NCBI GenBank assembly: GCA_034429275.1
Contig: DAOUFU010000113.1
Coordinates: 1 to 13,587 of the forward strand
Reading direction: 5' to 3'
Length of the DNA stretch: 13,587 nt
From: DAOUFU01 sp034429275
GTDB lineage: Bacteria > Chloroflexota > Anaerolineae > Aggregatilineales > Aggregatilineaceae
This document shows, one piece after another, positions 1 through 7,673 of the stretch. Below the pieces are notes generated by a model. That model saw only the letters and a list, made by a program, of their open reading frames with translations, was not told the DNA's origin and did not search any database. The translations under genes and the position numbers were made by a program. Position 1 is the stretch's first letter, and the number at the start of each line of letters is the position of its first letter.

Positions 1-1
1 C

Positions 2-1198
2 CCGGTCAACGGCGAACTGATGGAGATCATGGATCTGCCCATTCAGACTGGTGACCGAGTGTACTGGTCGCCGGATGGCAGCAAGCTGCTCTATTTCACC
101 GAACCGGTGGCCGGACCGGATAATATGTTGATGAGCGGACTTTATCTGCTCAATCTCAAAGTGGGAATTAGCCTGCGGTTGTTCAATATCCCTTCGCTCA
201 GCCCGCGCGGTATCCCAAACCATGTACCGGTATGGTCACCGGACAGCTCCCAATTCGCCATCGCTTTGCCTACGGAATATGATGTTGATATTTTCGTGGT
301 AGCGGGAGATGGTTCAACCTTTTATAACGCGACCTCTCACGGGGCGTTCGATCTATGGCCTGCGTGGTCACCGGACGGACGGCGTTTGGCATTCGTTTCC
401 GATCGACAGGATTGCCCTACATGGCGACCTGGGGAGCCGGGGTCGTGTTCTTTCATCCAACCTACAGCAGACCCAAACGAGTCTTTGGTAGCTCCACCGT
501 CTGCTGTAGAAAACCAGGCGGCAGGACTTCCTCAGGCTGGACACCTGTTTGTCATGGACGTGACGTCTGGGCGTGTCGATCAAGTATCGGACATTCGGCT
601 AGATGGTCCGCCCACCTGGGTAAGCAACTTGCAGGTCGGTTTTACTACCGGGCTTTCCAACCCGCTCGCTGCCGAATCGGAAATCTGGCTGGTTGATGTG
701 CAGGCCGGGACAGCACGAAAGATTTCGGGTGAGGATTCTTCGTTGAATCTGGGAGTTGCCTGGTCACCGGGTGGGGCGCAGGCGTTATACCATCGGGTCA
801 CCGATCCCAGTGCCCTGGTATTGAGAAGCAGAACCGGCGAGATCGTCAAAGAAGAGGATCGATACCTGTTCGCACGGTATGGATTCAAGGCTGCATGGTC
901 ACCCGGTGGTGAATGGGTGGCGTTTGGCGGGCATAATAACCAGTGCCCGTATGGGGTGGTCGTTGCGCGCAATACGTTGGATATTTTCTTCGTGGCGACG
1001 ACCCCGCGTGCCTGCGATCCGAAGTATTCGCCAGACGGCCTGTGGCTGGCATACGCCGGGATTCAGACACGTGCCGGTGCGGCAGATGGTCGTCTTGATC
1101 TTTATATCGCTAATGCGAATGGGTATCAGCAGCGCAATGTGACAGGCCAGCTCCGGGGCGAAATCTCGCTGCTTGGCTGGGTCGGTCCAGCATCATAG
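2..1198 (+). CDS. PD40/TolB-like beta-propeller protein, 5'-truncated
   Basis: The frame is open from base 2 to a TAG at 1196-1198, so the true start lies outside the window. Counting from the Met codon at 20 (392 residues), six propeller-blade signatures are visible: WSPDG at 16-20, WSPDS at 72-76, WSPDG at 116-120, WSPGG at 248-252, WSPGG at 293-297 and YSPDG at 336-340. Each is followed by a hydrophobic strand such as LLYFTE or LAFVSD. This is the PD40/WD40-like repeat found in TolB and related surface or periplasmic propellers. Such domains usually bind proteins or ligands and have no catalysis of their own. Several Cys residues in the inserts (DCPTW, GSCSF, NNQCP, RACDP) would fit an exported, disulfide-bonded protein, but the N-terminus that would show a signal or other domains is missing. 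The degV-type gene follows 40 bp downstream on the same strand, so co-transcription is likely. The fold call is firm; the biological role is unknown. Confidence 0.85.
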   Translation, partial: PVNGELMEIMDLPIQTGDRVYWSPDGSKLLYFTEPVAGPDNMLMSGLYLLNLKVGISLRLFNIPSLSPRGIPNHVPVWSPDSSQFAIALPTEYDVDIFVVAGDGSTFYNATSHGAFDLWPAWSPDGRRLAFVSDRQDCPTWRPGEPGSCSFIQPTADPNESLVAPPSAVENQAAGLPQAGHLFVMDVTSGRVDQVSDIRLDGPPTWVSNLQVGFTTGLSNPLAAESEIWLVDVQAGTARKISGEDSSLNLGVAWSPGGAQALYHRVTDPSALVLRSRTGEIVKEEDRYLFARYGFKAAWSPGGEWVAFGGHNNQCPYGVVVARNTLDIFFVATTPRACDPKYSPDGLWLAYAGIQTRAGAADGRLDLYIANANGYQQRNVTGQLRGEISLLGWVGPAS

Positions 1199-1224
1199 GA
1201 ACGCAAGATTAGTATTAGTCGAAC

Positions 1225-1230
1225 AGGAGA
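1225..1230 (+). promoter_or_regulatory. Shine-Dalgarno deciding the GTG start of the degV-type gene
   Basis: AGGAGA lies 8 nt before the GTG at 1239. The longer in-frame reading from an ATG at 1173 would overlap the upstream gene's end and add 22 residues with no family resemblance. DegV proteins normally begin just before the first strand that leads to T-D-S-T. The GTG is therefore preferred. Confidence 0.75.
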
Positions 1231-1238
1231 GAATACAC

Positions 1239-2093
1239 GTGGCGATTCGAACGGCCCTTGTTACCGACAGTACCTGTAATCTCCATCCCGCATTGGTTGC
1301 CGAAAAACGCATTCATGTGGCTCCGTTGTATATCGTGTGGGGCGAGCACTCCTACAAAGACGGCGTTGATATCACTGAGCCGGAACTCTATCGGCGGCTA
1401 GCTACCGCCCCGGAAATCCCGACCACCTCTCAAGCCTCTGTGCAGGATTTTGTCGATTTGTTCGAACGAGTGCGCCAGGCGGATAACGCCGACGAGATCG
1501 TGTGTGGGGTGATTTCTGGCTCGTTGAGTGGAACTTATGCTTCGGCAATCCAGGCGAAAGAGCTGGTCGATTTCCCTGTGCACGTCGTTGATACGCGGCA
1601 GGTCTCGTGGGCGTTGGGCTTCTGTATGCTAGATGCGGCTGCCGCGCGAGATGCGGGGGCCAGCTCTGCGGAAATCGTTGCGCGTTTGCAGAAGTCAGCA
1701 GAGCAATCTTTGCTGCTGTTTACCATTGAAAGTCTCGACTTTCTGCATCGCGGCGGGCGTATCGGCAATGCAGCACGCTTGTTGGGCACAGCGTTGAGCA
1801 TCAAGCCGTTGTTAGAACTCAAGAATGGGGTTATCGAACCGGTGGATAAAGTGCGCACCCGAAAGCGTGCGGTCAATCACATGATCAAAGTGATCCAGGA
1901 TCGGACGAATGGGCGCGCAATCAAACGGCTGGCCGTGATTCACGGCGATGTCGAACCCGACGCGCGGATGCTGCTTGACCAGGCGCGGGATTCTCTTACG
2001 CCTGGCGAGGCATATGTCTCTTATGTGGGCGCAGTGCTGGCAGTGCATACCGGGCCGGGAGCCTTGGGCATCGTCGTCCAGTGGGAAAATTAG
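1239..2093 (+). CDS. degV: DegV family fatty-acid-binding protein (FakB-like)
   Basis: The product has 284 residues from GTG, the normal DegV length (about 280). Family motifs occur in order: VTDSTCNL near 8-15 (usual TDSTADL), PTTSQAS at 61-67 (usual TSQPS), SGSLSGTYASA at 93-103, HRGGRIG at 170-176, and VHTGPGALGI at 269-278. In characterised FakB proteins the Thr/Ser of the TSQ and SLSGT segments and the His of HTGPG contact the fatty-acid carboxylate. All are kept here, so binding of a single fatty acid is likely. FakB presents the fatty acid to the kinase FakA, making acyl-phosphate for phospholipid synthesis or recycling. No FakA-like gene is visible in this window, so that partner would be elsewhere. 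The gene follows the propeller gene by 40 bp and converges on mfd. The family call is secure; which fatty acid it binds is unknown. Confidence 0.93.
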   Translation: MAIRTALVTDSTCNLHPALVAEKRIHVAPLYIVWGEHSYKDGVDITEPELYRRLATAPEIPTTSQASVQDFVDLFERVRQADNADEIVCGVISGSLSGTYASAIQAKELVDFPVHVVDTRQVSWALGFCMLDAAAARDAGASSAEIVARLQKSAEQSLLLFTIESLDFLHRGGRIGNAARLLGTALSIKPLLELKNGVIEPVDKVRTRKRAVNHMIKVIQDRTNGRAIKRLAVIHGDVEPDARMLLDQARDSLTPGEAYVSYVGAVLAVHTGPGALGIVVQWEN

Positions 2094-2108
2094 CTCCTGA
2101 ATGGGCAC

Positions 2109-2280
2109 GCATTATCCCACAGGTTGCTGTGCGAAAAGTGGGATAATGTGGGAAATGCTAGAGTCAGGGATGGAATAGCTGCCTTTCTGGGCTGTGAACG
2201 TTATTTGGGGGCCAGATTCCGCAAATATCCCACATATCCCACATGGGTATGTGGGATATTTTGTTGGATAATGTGTGATA
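2109..2280. repeat. Cluster of eight TGTGGGATA-type 9-mers in both orientations
   Basis: Copies with at most one mismatch to TGTGGGATA: + orientation at 2137-2145 (AGTGGGATA), 2147-2155 (TGTGGGAAA), 2250-2258 (exact), 2262-2270 (TGTTGGATA) and 2272-2280 (TGTGTGATA); - orientation (TATCCCACA, exact) at 2113-2121, 2226-2234 and 2235-2243. Neighbouring copies are spaced 9 to 12 bp, roughly one helical turn. The copies pair into hairpins: an 11-bp perfect stem 2110-2120/2138-2148, or alternatively 2109-2121 with 2147-2158 (12 bp, one bulged A), and the 14-bp stem annotated separately. The array lies between two convergent gene ends, so a promoter role is unlikely. It may be a protein-binding array, an eroded intergenic repeat, or transcription termination structures. 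Confidence 0.6.
2223..2261. terminator. Probable bidirectional terminator between convergent degV and mfd
   Basis: A perfect 14-bp inverted repeat (2223-2236 and 2248-2261) encloses a further CCCA/TGGG stem at 2238-2241/2244-2247. The base of the stem is AT-rich, so each strand ends the hairpin in ATATTT, giving a short U-run in either direction. It lies 130 bp past the degV stop and 44 bp past the mfd stop. The U-tract is weak by textbook standards, so the position and symmetry carry much of this call. Confidence 0.55.
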
Positions 2281-2304
2281 ATGATTAGCTGGGAAAAGCC
2301 TTTA

Positions 2305-5300
2305 TCAGGCTGTGTGAAGCTGTACCGCTTCCACCTTGAGCAGTTCCAGCACATTGATCAGGGCTTCCTGCCAGCGCTTGTCGTCGGGTGTTCCGTGGGA
2401 GATCCAGACGGCGGTTCGGCTGACGCGAACGTTGTGCCCCAGGTAACGCTGTAATGCCTGGCGGTCTGTATTAGCCAGATAGGGCAGGCGGATGCTGACC
2501 TGCCCGTTTTCGCTGGCGACAGCCGTCGCATGCGCGGCCTGGGCTAACAGCTTGACGCGCATCTGGAAGATCAGGCCCTCAATAGCGGCAGGCAGGTGTC
2601 CGAACCGATCGGAAAGTTCGGTTTGCAGGTCATCCAGCGCGGCCAAATTATCCAACTCTGCCAAACGGCGATAAAGCTGGATGCGCAGCGTTGGGTCCTC
2701 GATGAAATCCGTTGGGATATATGCCGGGAGCGGCAGGTCGATAGTCAGGGTGGGGGCGGCAATGGCAAAACGCGGCGGGTCACCCTTGCCACGCAAATGA
2801 TTGACCGCCTGGGTCAGAAGTTGAGTATAAAGATGGAATCCCACCGCAGCAATGTGCCCGCTCTGGCGCGTGCCCAGCAGATCACCCGCACCGCGAATCT
2901 CCAGATCGCGCATGGCGATAGACAACCCGGCCCCCAACGACGTTTGTTCACCGATGGTGTCCAGACGCGCGTGGGCATCGGGGGTCAGACGATTCGAGCG
3001 GGGATGGAAGAAATAGGCGTATGCCTGGTTTGCACCGCGCCCCACGCGCCCACGTAACTGGTATAGCTGCGCCAATCCAAACCAGTCGGCACGATCGACG
3101 ATCAGGGTGTTGGCATTGGGGATGTCCAGGCCGCTTTCGATGATCGTCGTACACAGCAAGACATCGTAATCGCCCCGCGCGAAGGCCGTCATTACTTCTT
3201 CCAGCTGGCTGTCGTCCATCTGACCGTGTCCAACAATGATCGATGCTTCGGGTACCAATTGCCGAAGACGCGCGGCGACTGTATCGATAGTCTGTACCCG
3301 ATTGTGGACGAAAAAAACCTGGCCACCACGATCGATCTCGCGCAGAATGGCCTGACGGATCAGTTTGTCGCTGCGGATGCCAACATGAGACACAACGGGC
3401 AGCCGCTCTTCTGGCGGGGTCTGGATCATGCTAATGTCGCGAATACCGGTCAGACCCATATACAACGTGCGCGGGATCGGCGTGGCAGTCAGTGTGAGCA
3501 CATCGACTTCGGTTCGCAGGCGTTTCAGTTGTTCCTTGTGAGTGACACCAAAGCGCTGCTCTTCATCGATGATCAGCAACCCCAAGTCTTTGAACAATAC
3601 ATCCGCCTGTAGCAGACGATGAGTACCGATGAGGATATCAATCTGGCCGCTGCTCAACTCATACAGGATTCGTCGCTGTTCGTTCGGAGTGCGGAAGCGG
3701 GACAGCATCTCAACCTTGACGGGAAAAGGCAGCAGACGTTGGGAAAAGGTGTTGAAATGCTGTTGAGCGAGCACAGTGGTAGGGACGAGGATGGCGACCT
3801 GTTTGCCACCCATCACCGCCTTGAATGCCGCGCGCAGTGCCACTTCGGTCTTGCCATATCCTACATCGCCACAAATCAGGCGGTCCATCGGCTGGGGACG
3901 TTCCATATCCGCTTTGACTTCGCGCAGTGCCCGCAGTTGATCTTCTGTCTCGATGTATGGAAACGAGGCTTCCAGTTCGTGCTGCCAGGGAGTATCCGGA
4001 CCAAACGCATGTCCCCGAACTTCCGCACGGGCAGCATAGAGTTCGAGCAGCTCACGGGCTACGTCTTCCACCGCGCGCCGCGTTGCTTCCTTGGTGCGAA
4101 CCCACTCTTGCGATCCCAGCCGGTTGAGCTGCGGCGGACGATCATCGGCACCGACGTAGCGCGAAATACGATCCGCCTGGTGAATGGGAACATAGAGCAG
4201 GTCGCTACCAGCATACTCGATGGTGAGATATTCGCGCTCGGTGTTGTCGATCTGGCGCTTCTGCAGCCCGGCGAACCGCCCGATACCATATTCGACATGG
4301 ACCACGTAATCGCCAGCATTCAGGTCTGCGAAGTTCGACTCTGGGGGCAGGGCGCGCGGCTGCTGACGGCGGCGCGGCTCCGGGCGTTTCCACCCGAAGA
4401 TTTCCGCATCGCTGAGCACGTGCAGCATTCCAAATCGACTCTGCAAAATCCAACCCTCAGCCAGCGATCCTTCGACAAAAGTCAGGTCACCGATCATCTC
4501 CATTGAAGGAATGCAGCTCAGGGGGGTGATCAGGTGGTCTCGCTCACTCCACAGTTCCGCCAGGCGCTGCGCCTGTTGAGTGATCAGTACGGCGCGCTCC
4601 CCCTGATCATGGATCCGGTCGAGGGAGTCCATAACCAGGCGAAGCTGCCCCCCATGTCGCGGGCCGGGAGAAAACAGCGCTCCAATGGTTTGCGAGAAGC
4701 GGCTCTCTTCTTCTGGATCGTTTCCCAGATGTAAGACTGCTCTGGTCGAAAGCTCGTCTTGCAGTTCATCCCATGTCAGATAGGGGATAGGTGTGTTAGG
4801 CGGGAGATGCCCTGCAGCCAGCTTTTCGTCGCGTACAGTAAGCGCTTGCTCTTCTAATTCGGCCATACTGTCTCGCAATGCGCCCAGGTCATCCACGACA
4901 ATCAGGGCATCGTCGGGCAGGTAGCTCAGCAGGCTCGCGGGATGACTGTAGAGGTGCGGCAGGTAAAACTCCAGGGCAGGGAAGGGGACCCCATTGGCAA
5001 GCTGTTCCTGGTCGGGCAGGGTGGTCGTCACATCCTGCTCGATGGTCGGCTGCGCGGTGAACCAATCCTTCAGACGTTCCGCGACAGCGGGAGCAAGGCG
5101 AGGCAGGGCTTCGCGCGCGGGATTGATAGTCACCTGATCCAGGGTAACTGCGGAGCGCTGCGACGCCGGATCGAAGTTGCGAAGACTCTCGATTTCATCT
5201 CCGAAGAATTCGATGCGAACTGGAGCTGCTGCCGCAGCCGGAAAGACATCGAGAATACCGCCGCGACGACTGAAGGTTCCCGGTTCGACAACTATCGACG

Positions 5301-5823
5301 CGGGAGAGTAGCCGATCTGAAGCCAGTTGTGCACAAGGGTTTGTGGATCGGCCATCTGACCGCGCTTGAATATGCGGGTGTTTGCCCGAAATTCCCTTAC
5401 CGGCATGGTTTTTTGCATCAAGGCATATGCAGAAGCAATCACTACCGGGGGCGATTCTTCCGCGGTCGCGTGTTGGCCGACCGGTTTGACCAGCGATGCC
5501 AGGGTTTGCAGCCGGCTGTGAATGGTGCGGGGAGTCCAGGCTGCGCGCTCGTAAAACATCACGGTGGGTTCGGCAAAACGCTCGATCCGCAGTCGATCGG
5601 ACCACACGGGGAGCTGTTCGGTGATGTCGTGGGCACGGTCAACACGCCCGCTCAAGAACAGAATCGGGCGATGGAGATCGTATGCCAGGGCTGCCAGAAC
5701 ATAGGCGCGCGCAGCGCGCGGTACATGCTGAGCCGGAAGCGTCTCGCCTGCCTGAACAGCCCTCAGCAGATGCTGATAGGCTGCGACTGAGCGCAGTTCA
5801 TCCAACAGACCAAAAAGATGCAT
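2305..5823 (-). CDS. mfd: Transcription-repair coupling factor (Mfd/TRCF)
   Basis: The product has 1172 residues, the usual TRCF length. Mfd recognises RNA polymerase stalled at DNA damage, pushes it off by ATP-driven translocation on DNA, and recruits UvrA for nucleotide excision repair. Domains in order: the UvrB-like N-terminal module (about 10-330); the RNA-polymerase-interacting CarD-like Tudor domain (about 497-560, with GDYVVHVEYGIGRF); and the RecG-like SF2 translocase. The translocase has Walker A GDVGYGKTE at 652-660, DEEQ at 753-756, TATPIPR at 779-785, ESGLDIPN at 896-903 and QLRGRVGR at 922-929. The translocation motif region RGAGDLLGTRQSGH follows at 977-990, then the C-terminal autoinhibitory domain from about 1030. 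All ATPase motifs are intact. The start is ATG at 5823 with AGGA 11 nt upstream, inside the 23-bp gap after pth. It is the last gene of a leftward operon. Confidence 0.98.
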   Translation of the reverse strand: MHLFGLLDELRSVAAYQHLLRAVQAGETLPAQHVPRAARAYVLAALAYDLHRPILFLSGRVDRAHDITEQLPVWSDRLRIERFAEPTVMFYERAAWTPRTIHSRLQTLASLVKPVGQHATAEESPPVVIASAYALMQKTMPVREFRANTRIFKRGQMADPQTLVHNWLQIGYSPASIVVEPGTFSRRGGILDVFPAAAAAPVRIEFFGDEIESLRNFDPASQRSAVTLDQVTINPAREALPRLAPAVAERLKDWFTAQPTIEQDVTTTLPDQEQLANGVPFPALEFYLPHLYSHPASLLSYLPDDALIVVDDLGALRDSMAELEEQALTVRDEKLAAGHLPPNTPIPYLTWDELQDELSTRAVLHLGNDPEEESRFSQTIGALFSPGPRHGGQLRLVMDSLDRIHDQGERAVLITQQAQRLAELWSERDHLITPLSCIPSMEMIGDLTFVEGSLAEGWILQSRFGMLHVLSDAEIFGWKRPEPRRRQQPRALPPESNFADLNAGDYVVHVEYGIGRFAGLQKRQIDNTEREYLTIEYAGSDLLYVPIHQADRISRYVGADDRPPQLNRLGSQEWVRTKEATRRAVEDVARELLELYAARAEVRGHAFGPDTPWQHELEASFPYIETEDQLRALREVKADMERPQPMDRLICGDVGYGKTEVALRAAFKAVMGGKQVAILVPTTVLAQQHFNTFSQRLLPFPVKVEMLSRFRTPNEQRRILYELSSGQIDILIGTHRLLQADVLFKDLGLLIIDEEQRFGVTHKEQLKRLRTEVDVLTLTATPIPRTLYMGLTGIRDISMIQTPPEERLPVVSHVGIRSDKLIRQAILREIDRGGQVFFVHNRVQTIDTVAARLRQLVPEASIIVGHGQMDDSQLEEVMTAFARGDYDVLLCTTIIESGLDIPNANTLIVDRADWFGLAQLYQLRGRVGRGANQAYAYFFHPRSNRLTPDAHARLDTIGEQTSLGAGLSIAMRDLEIRGAGDLLGTRQSGHIAAVGFHLYTQLLTQAVNHLRGKGDPPRFAIAAPTLTIDLPLPAYIPTDFIEDPTLRIQLYRRLAELDNLAALDDLQTELSDRFGHLPAAIEGLIFQMRVKLLAQAAHATAVASENGQVSIRLPYLANTDRQALQRYLGHNVRVSRTAVWISHGTPDDKRWQEALINVLELLKVEAVQLHTA

Positions 5824-5846
5824 ATGGAGTCAGTTCCTGGTCGGGT

Positions 5847-6521
5847 CTATTGATCGGGCTGGGGTGGTTCCGCCGATGGTGGAGCCTGTGGGTTGAGCGG
5901 AGCCGGCGGGGCTTGGGCAGCGATTTCACGCGCACGTACTTCATCTGCCGTACCGTTAAAACGGTTCATGGCGGCCTCAATACCCTCGGCCAACCAGAGT
6001 TCGATCGCGCGGAGCACGCGATCAATGGTTTCGGCGATTAGCGGTTGCTCTTGGCGGCTAAAGGGCTGGAGCACGTAGTCAGCCGGGTCCATACGGTCGG
6101 GTGGTCGCCCGATCCCGAAGCGGATACGGGGAAAGTCCTGGGTACCCAGCCGCTGAATGATATCACGCATTCCGCGATGGCCGCCGGAGCCACCTTTGGC
6201 TCGGATGCGCACTGTGCCAGGTGGAATGTCGAGATCGTCGAATACCACCAGAATCCGCTGGGGGGGAATCTTGTAGAAAGCTGCCAAACCTTGTACGGAT
6301 CCCCCGCTCAGATTCATGAAGGTTTGAGGCTTGACCACCACTACCGGGCAGTGTGCAATGGTTCCCACTGCAATCTTGGCTTTGGACAGCTTGTGCCGCT
6401 CGACTGAAAGATGATGGGCAGCGATGAGCGCGTCCATACACATGAACCCGACATTATGCCGGGTGTTCTGATATTCCGGGCCGGGATTGCCCAACCCTAC
6501 GATCATATATCTGTCAGTCAT
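5847..6521 (-). CDS. pth: Peptidyl-tRNA hydrolase
   Basis: This 224-residue enzyme cleaves the ester bond of peptidyl-tRNAs released from stalled ribosomes, recycling tRNA in the cytoplasm. Catalytic and binding positions are all present: GLGNPG with Asn12, TRHNVGF with His22 (the general base), FMNLSGG with Asn70, and DDLDIPPG with Asp95, matching Asn10, His20, Asn68 and Asp93 of the E. coli enzyme. GGSGGHRGM follows at the usual place. A TTG immediately precedes the ATG; the ATG at 6521 is preferred because GGGG lies 7 nt upstream. The C-terminus carries about 30 extra residues rich in Pro and Ala (PPAPLNPQAPPSAEPP), beyond the usual length of about 190, probably disordered. The pth-mfd order with a 23-bp gap is also seen in other bacteria and supports a shared transcript. 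Confidence 0.97.
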   Translation of the reverse strand: MTDRYMIVGLGNPGPEYQNTRHNVGFMCMDALIAAHHLSVERHKLSKAKIAVGTIAHCPVVVVKPQTFMNLSGGSVQGLAAFYKIPPQRILVVFDDLDIPPGTVRIRAKGGSGGHRGMRDIIQRLGTQDFPRIRFGIGRPPDRMDPADYVLQPFSRQEQPLIAETIDRVLRAIELWLAEGIEAAMNRFNGTADEVRAREIAAQAPPAPLNPQAPPSAEPPQPDQ

Positions 6522-6551
6522 CAATTTGCCCCAGCCGCGCTATGCCAGCCA

Positions 6552-7319
6552 TTATTTGGGATCGAACTCGTCTTGGTTCTGCCAAAGCATGTTCCGCGTG
6601 ATGGGATGCAGCCGCCCACGCAGCAGGAGATAGATGAACATGAGGCCAAACAGGCCTAGTGTCAGATAGACCCCTGAACAGAATGCGCGCCAGATGCGTC
6701 CGGTGTTAATACGCGTTCGGGTACTGTCACCCTGGGGGCTTATTAACGCGGCAGACTCGCCCGCCTGCTCAACTGGACCGGTCAAACCTGTGAGGCCGGT
6801 TTCGGGAGCGTTGCTCGGCGGCTGTACGATGGGCGAGGTGGGCGAGGGGCCAGGAGTCGGCACCCCCGGAACACCCGGGTTGCTTCCGGCAGGCAATGGG
6901 GTAGGTGCACTGTTAATCACCCGGAGATTGGATACGATGAACTCACCGATCCGTCCATCCGAGAGGAATACTCGCAGCCGGAGCTGATAGACGCCATCTG
7001 GCACAACGATCGTATTCCATGCGCCCAGGATGCCATCCTGGACCTGCTGCTGGACACGCGGCTGCACGAGCAGCCACTGTGCCGCAGGATCACCCATATC
7101 GTCGTATTCCAGCGTATAGCTCTCGAAGGCAGTGGGATGACCAGCGCTGCCGCGAATCTGAACCTGGCCGAACAGCTGCTCTTGGTTGGCCGGTTCAGTG
7201 ATGATCGCGACCGGCTCATCGGGCTGCTGAGCATAGATCGATACTGCTGGTGACCAGAGCCAAACTATCAGCAGCGGGATCAGCAGAGATGCCTGAAAAA
7301 AATGCTGAGATCGCAGCAT
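6552..7319 (-). CDS. Exported membrane-anchored protein with Ig-like domain and Pro/Thr-rich stalk
   Basis: The product has 255 residues and I recognise no named family. Residues 1-31 form a signal peptide: MLRSQ, a hydrophobic core LLIPLLIVWLW, then a plausible cleavage near IYAQQ. Residues about 35-140 look like a beta-sandwich domain with short strands (VAIITEPANQEQLFGQVQIRGSA, GVYQLRLRVFLSDGRIG). That pattern fits Ig-like, 'loading' or 'Big'-type domains of cell-surface proteins. A Pro/Thr/Ser/Gly-rich linker follows (about 141-190), then one transmembrane helix at about 212-232 (YLTLGLFGLMFIYLLL) with a basic RGRLHPITR stop-transfer. The likely topology is outside-N, inside-C, with a tail of about 23 residues in the cytoplasm. 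It precedes pth by 30 bp and appears to be first in that operon. A GAGGGA lies 12 nt before the ATG, inside a small dyad (AGGGA-GAT-TCCCT, 7324-7336) that could affect translation. Its function is unknown. Confidence 0.8.
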   Translation of the reverse strand: MLRSQHFFQASLLIPLLIVWLWSPAVSIYAQQPDEPVAIITEPANQEQLFGQVQIRGSAGHPTAFESYTLEYDDMGDPAAQWLLVQPRVQQQVQDGILGAWNTIVVPDGVYQLRLRVFLSDGRIGEFIVSNLRVINSAPTPLPAGSNPGVPGVPTPGPSPTSPIVQPPSNAPETGLTGLTGPVEQAGESAALISPQGDSTRTRINTGRIWRAFCSGVYLTLGLFGLMFIYLLLRGRLHPITRNMLWQNQDEFDPK

Positions 7320-7369
7320 GGTAAGGGAGATTCCCTCAATAGATCAACGCATAATGACACGGGTGACAA

Positions 7370-7390
7370 TCGGTTGAGTTTAACAACCGA
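7370..7390. promoter_or_regulatory. Small inverted repeat upstream of the leftward operon
   Basis: TCGGTTG (7370-7376) and CAACCGA (7384-7390) form a perfect 7-bp dyad with a 7-bp centre. It lies 51 bp above the first gene of the leftward operon. The size and position fit a dimeric repressor site, but I could not place a convincing -35/-10 pair on this strand. The stretch 7391-7487 shows nothing else I can support. Confidence 0.3.
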
Positions 7391-7487
7391 CCGGTGATCG
7401 TGCAAATGTAGTGCGCGCAGAGTGTGATGCTGCTGTCGGCAAAATGATGGGGCATGTTAGCTGGCGAAAACCAGCGAACAGAATTCA

Positions 7488-7517
7488 TTGACAAACTGAT
7501 CTGAGCTATGCCATAAT
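7488..7517 (+). promoter_or_regulatory. Sigma-70-like promoter of the leader RNA
   Basis: TTGACA (7488-7493) is a perfect -35 hexamer. After an 18-bp spacer comes CATAAT (7512-7517), five of six matches to the -10 consensus. Transcription would begin near 7524, pointing toward hppA. No other + strand promoter in the window has as good a match. Confidence 0.65.
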
Positions 7518-7591
7518 CTTCTCAATGACTAGGCTGTATGCTGGCTGGTCATCCCCTTCATAGCCATCTCAAAACGAAGGAGGTGGTGTCG

Positions 7592-7648
7592 ATGCACGAT
7601 TGTAGTACCACGCGCGGCGCTGTGACACCCCTCCTTCAGTTGAAGTAG
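7592..7648 (+). CDS. Possible 18-residue leader peptide
   Basis: ATG at 7592 follows a perfect AAGGAGG (7577-7583) with an ideal 8-nt spacing. The frame ends at TAG 7646-7648, giving MHDCSTTRGAVTPLLQLK. Its second half is encoded within the left arm and loop of the 14-bp hairpin at 7616-7664, so a ribosome translating it would melt that hairpin and also the stem that hides its own Shine-Dalgarno. The peptide has one Cys, Ser-Thr-Thr, and no run of a single amino acid, so it is not a classical amino-acid attenuator. At this length translation cannot be proven from sequence alone. The strong ribosome site is the main evidence. Confidence 0.4.
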   Translation: MHDCSTTRGAVTPLLQLK

Positions 7649-7673
7649 TCGGTGTCACAGCGCCCAAGGACCT

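Noticed and set aside
1173..1238. Longer N-terminus for the DegV-type protein
   Set aside because: The extra 22 residues overlap the upstream gene, have no family resemblance, and lack a ribosome site; the GTG at 1239 has a good one.
2109..2280. Replication origin with DnaA boxes
   Set aside because: The 9-mers differ from the TTATCCACA box by an extra base, there is no AT-rich unwinding stretch of note, and no dnaA, dnaN or other origin genes are nearby.
6522..6524. TTG as the start of pth
   Set aside because: The adjacent ATG (6521) has the better spacing to GGGG and gives the usual short N-terminus before the first strand.
7621..7659. CRP-type site from TGTGA...TCACA
   Set aside because: The half-sites TGTGACAC and GTGTCACA belong to a 14-bp RNA hairpin and are separated by far more than the 6 bp such a site needs.
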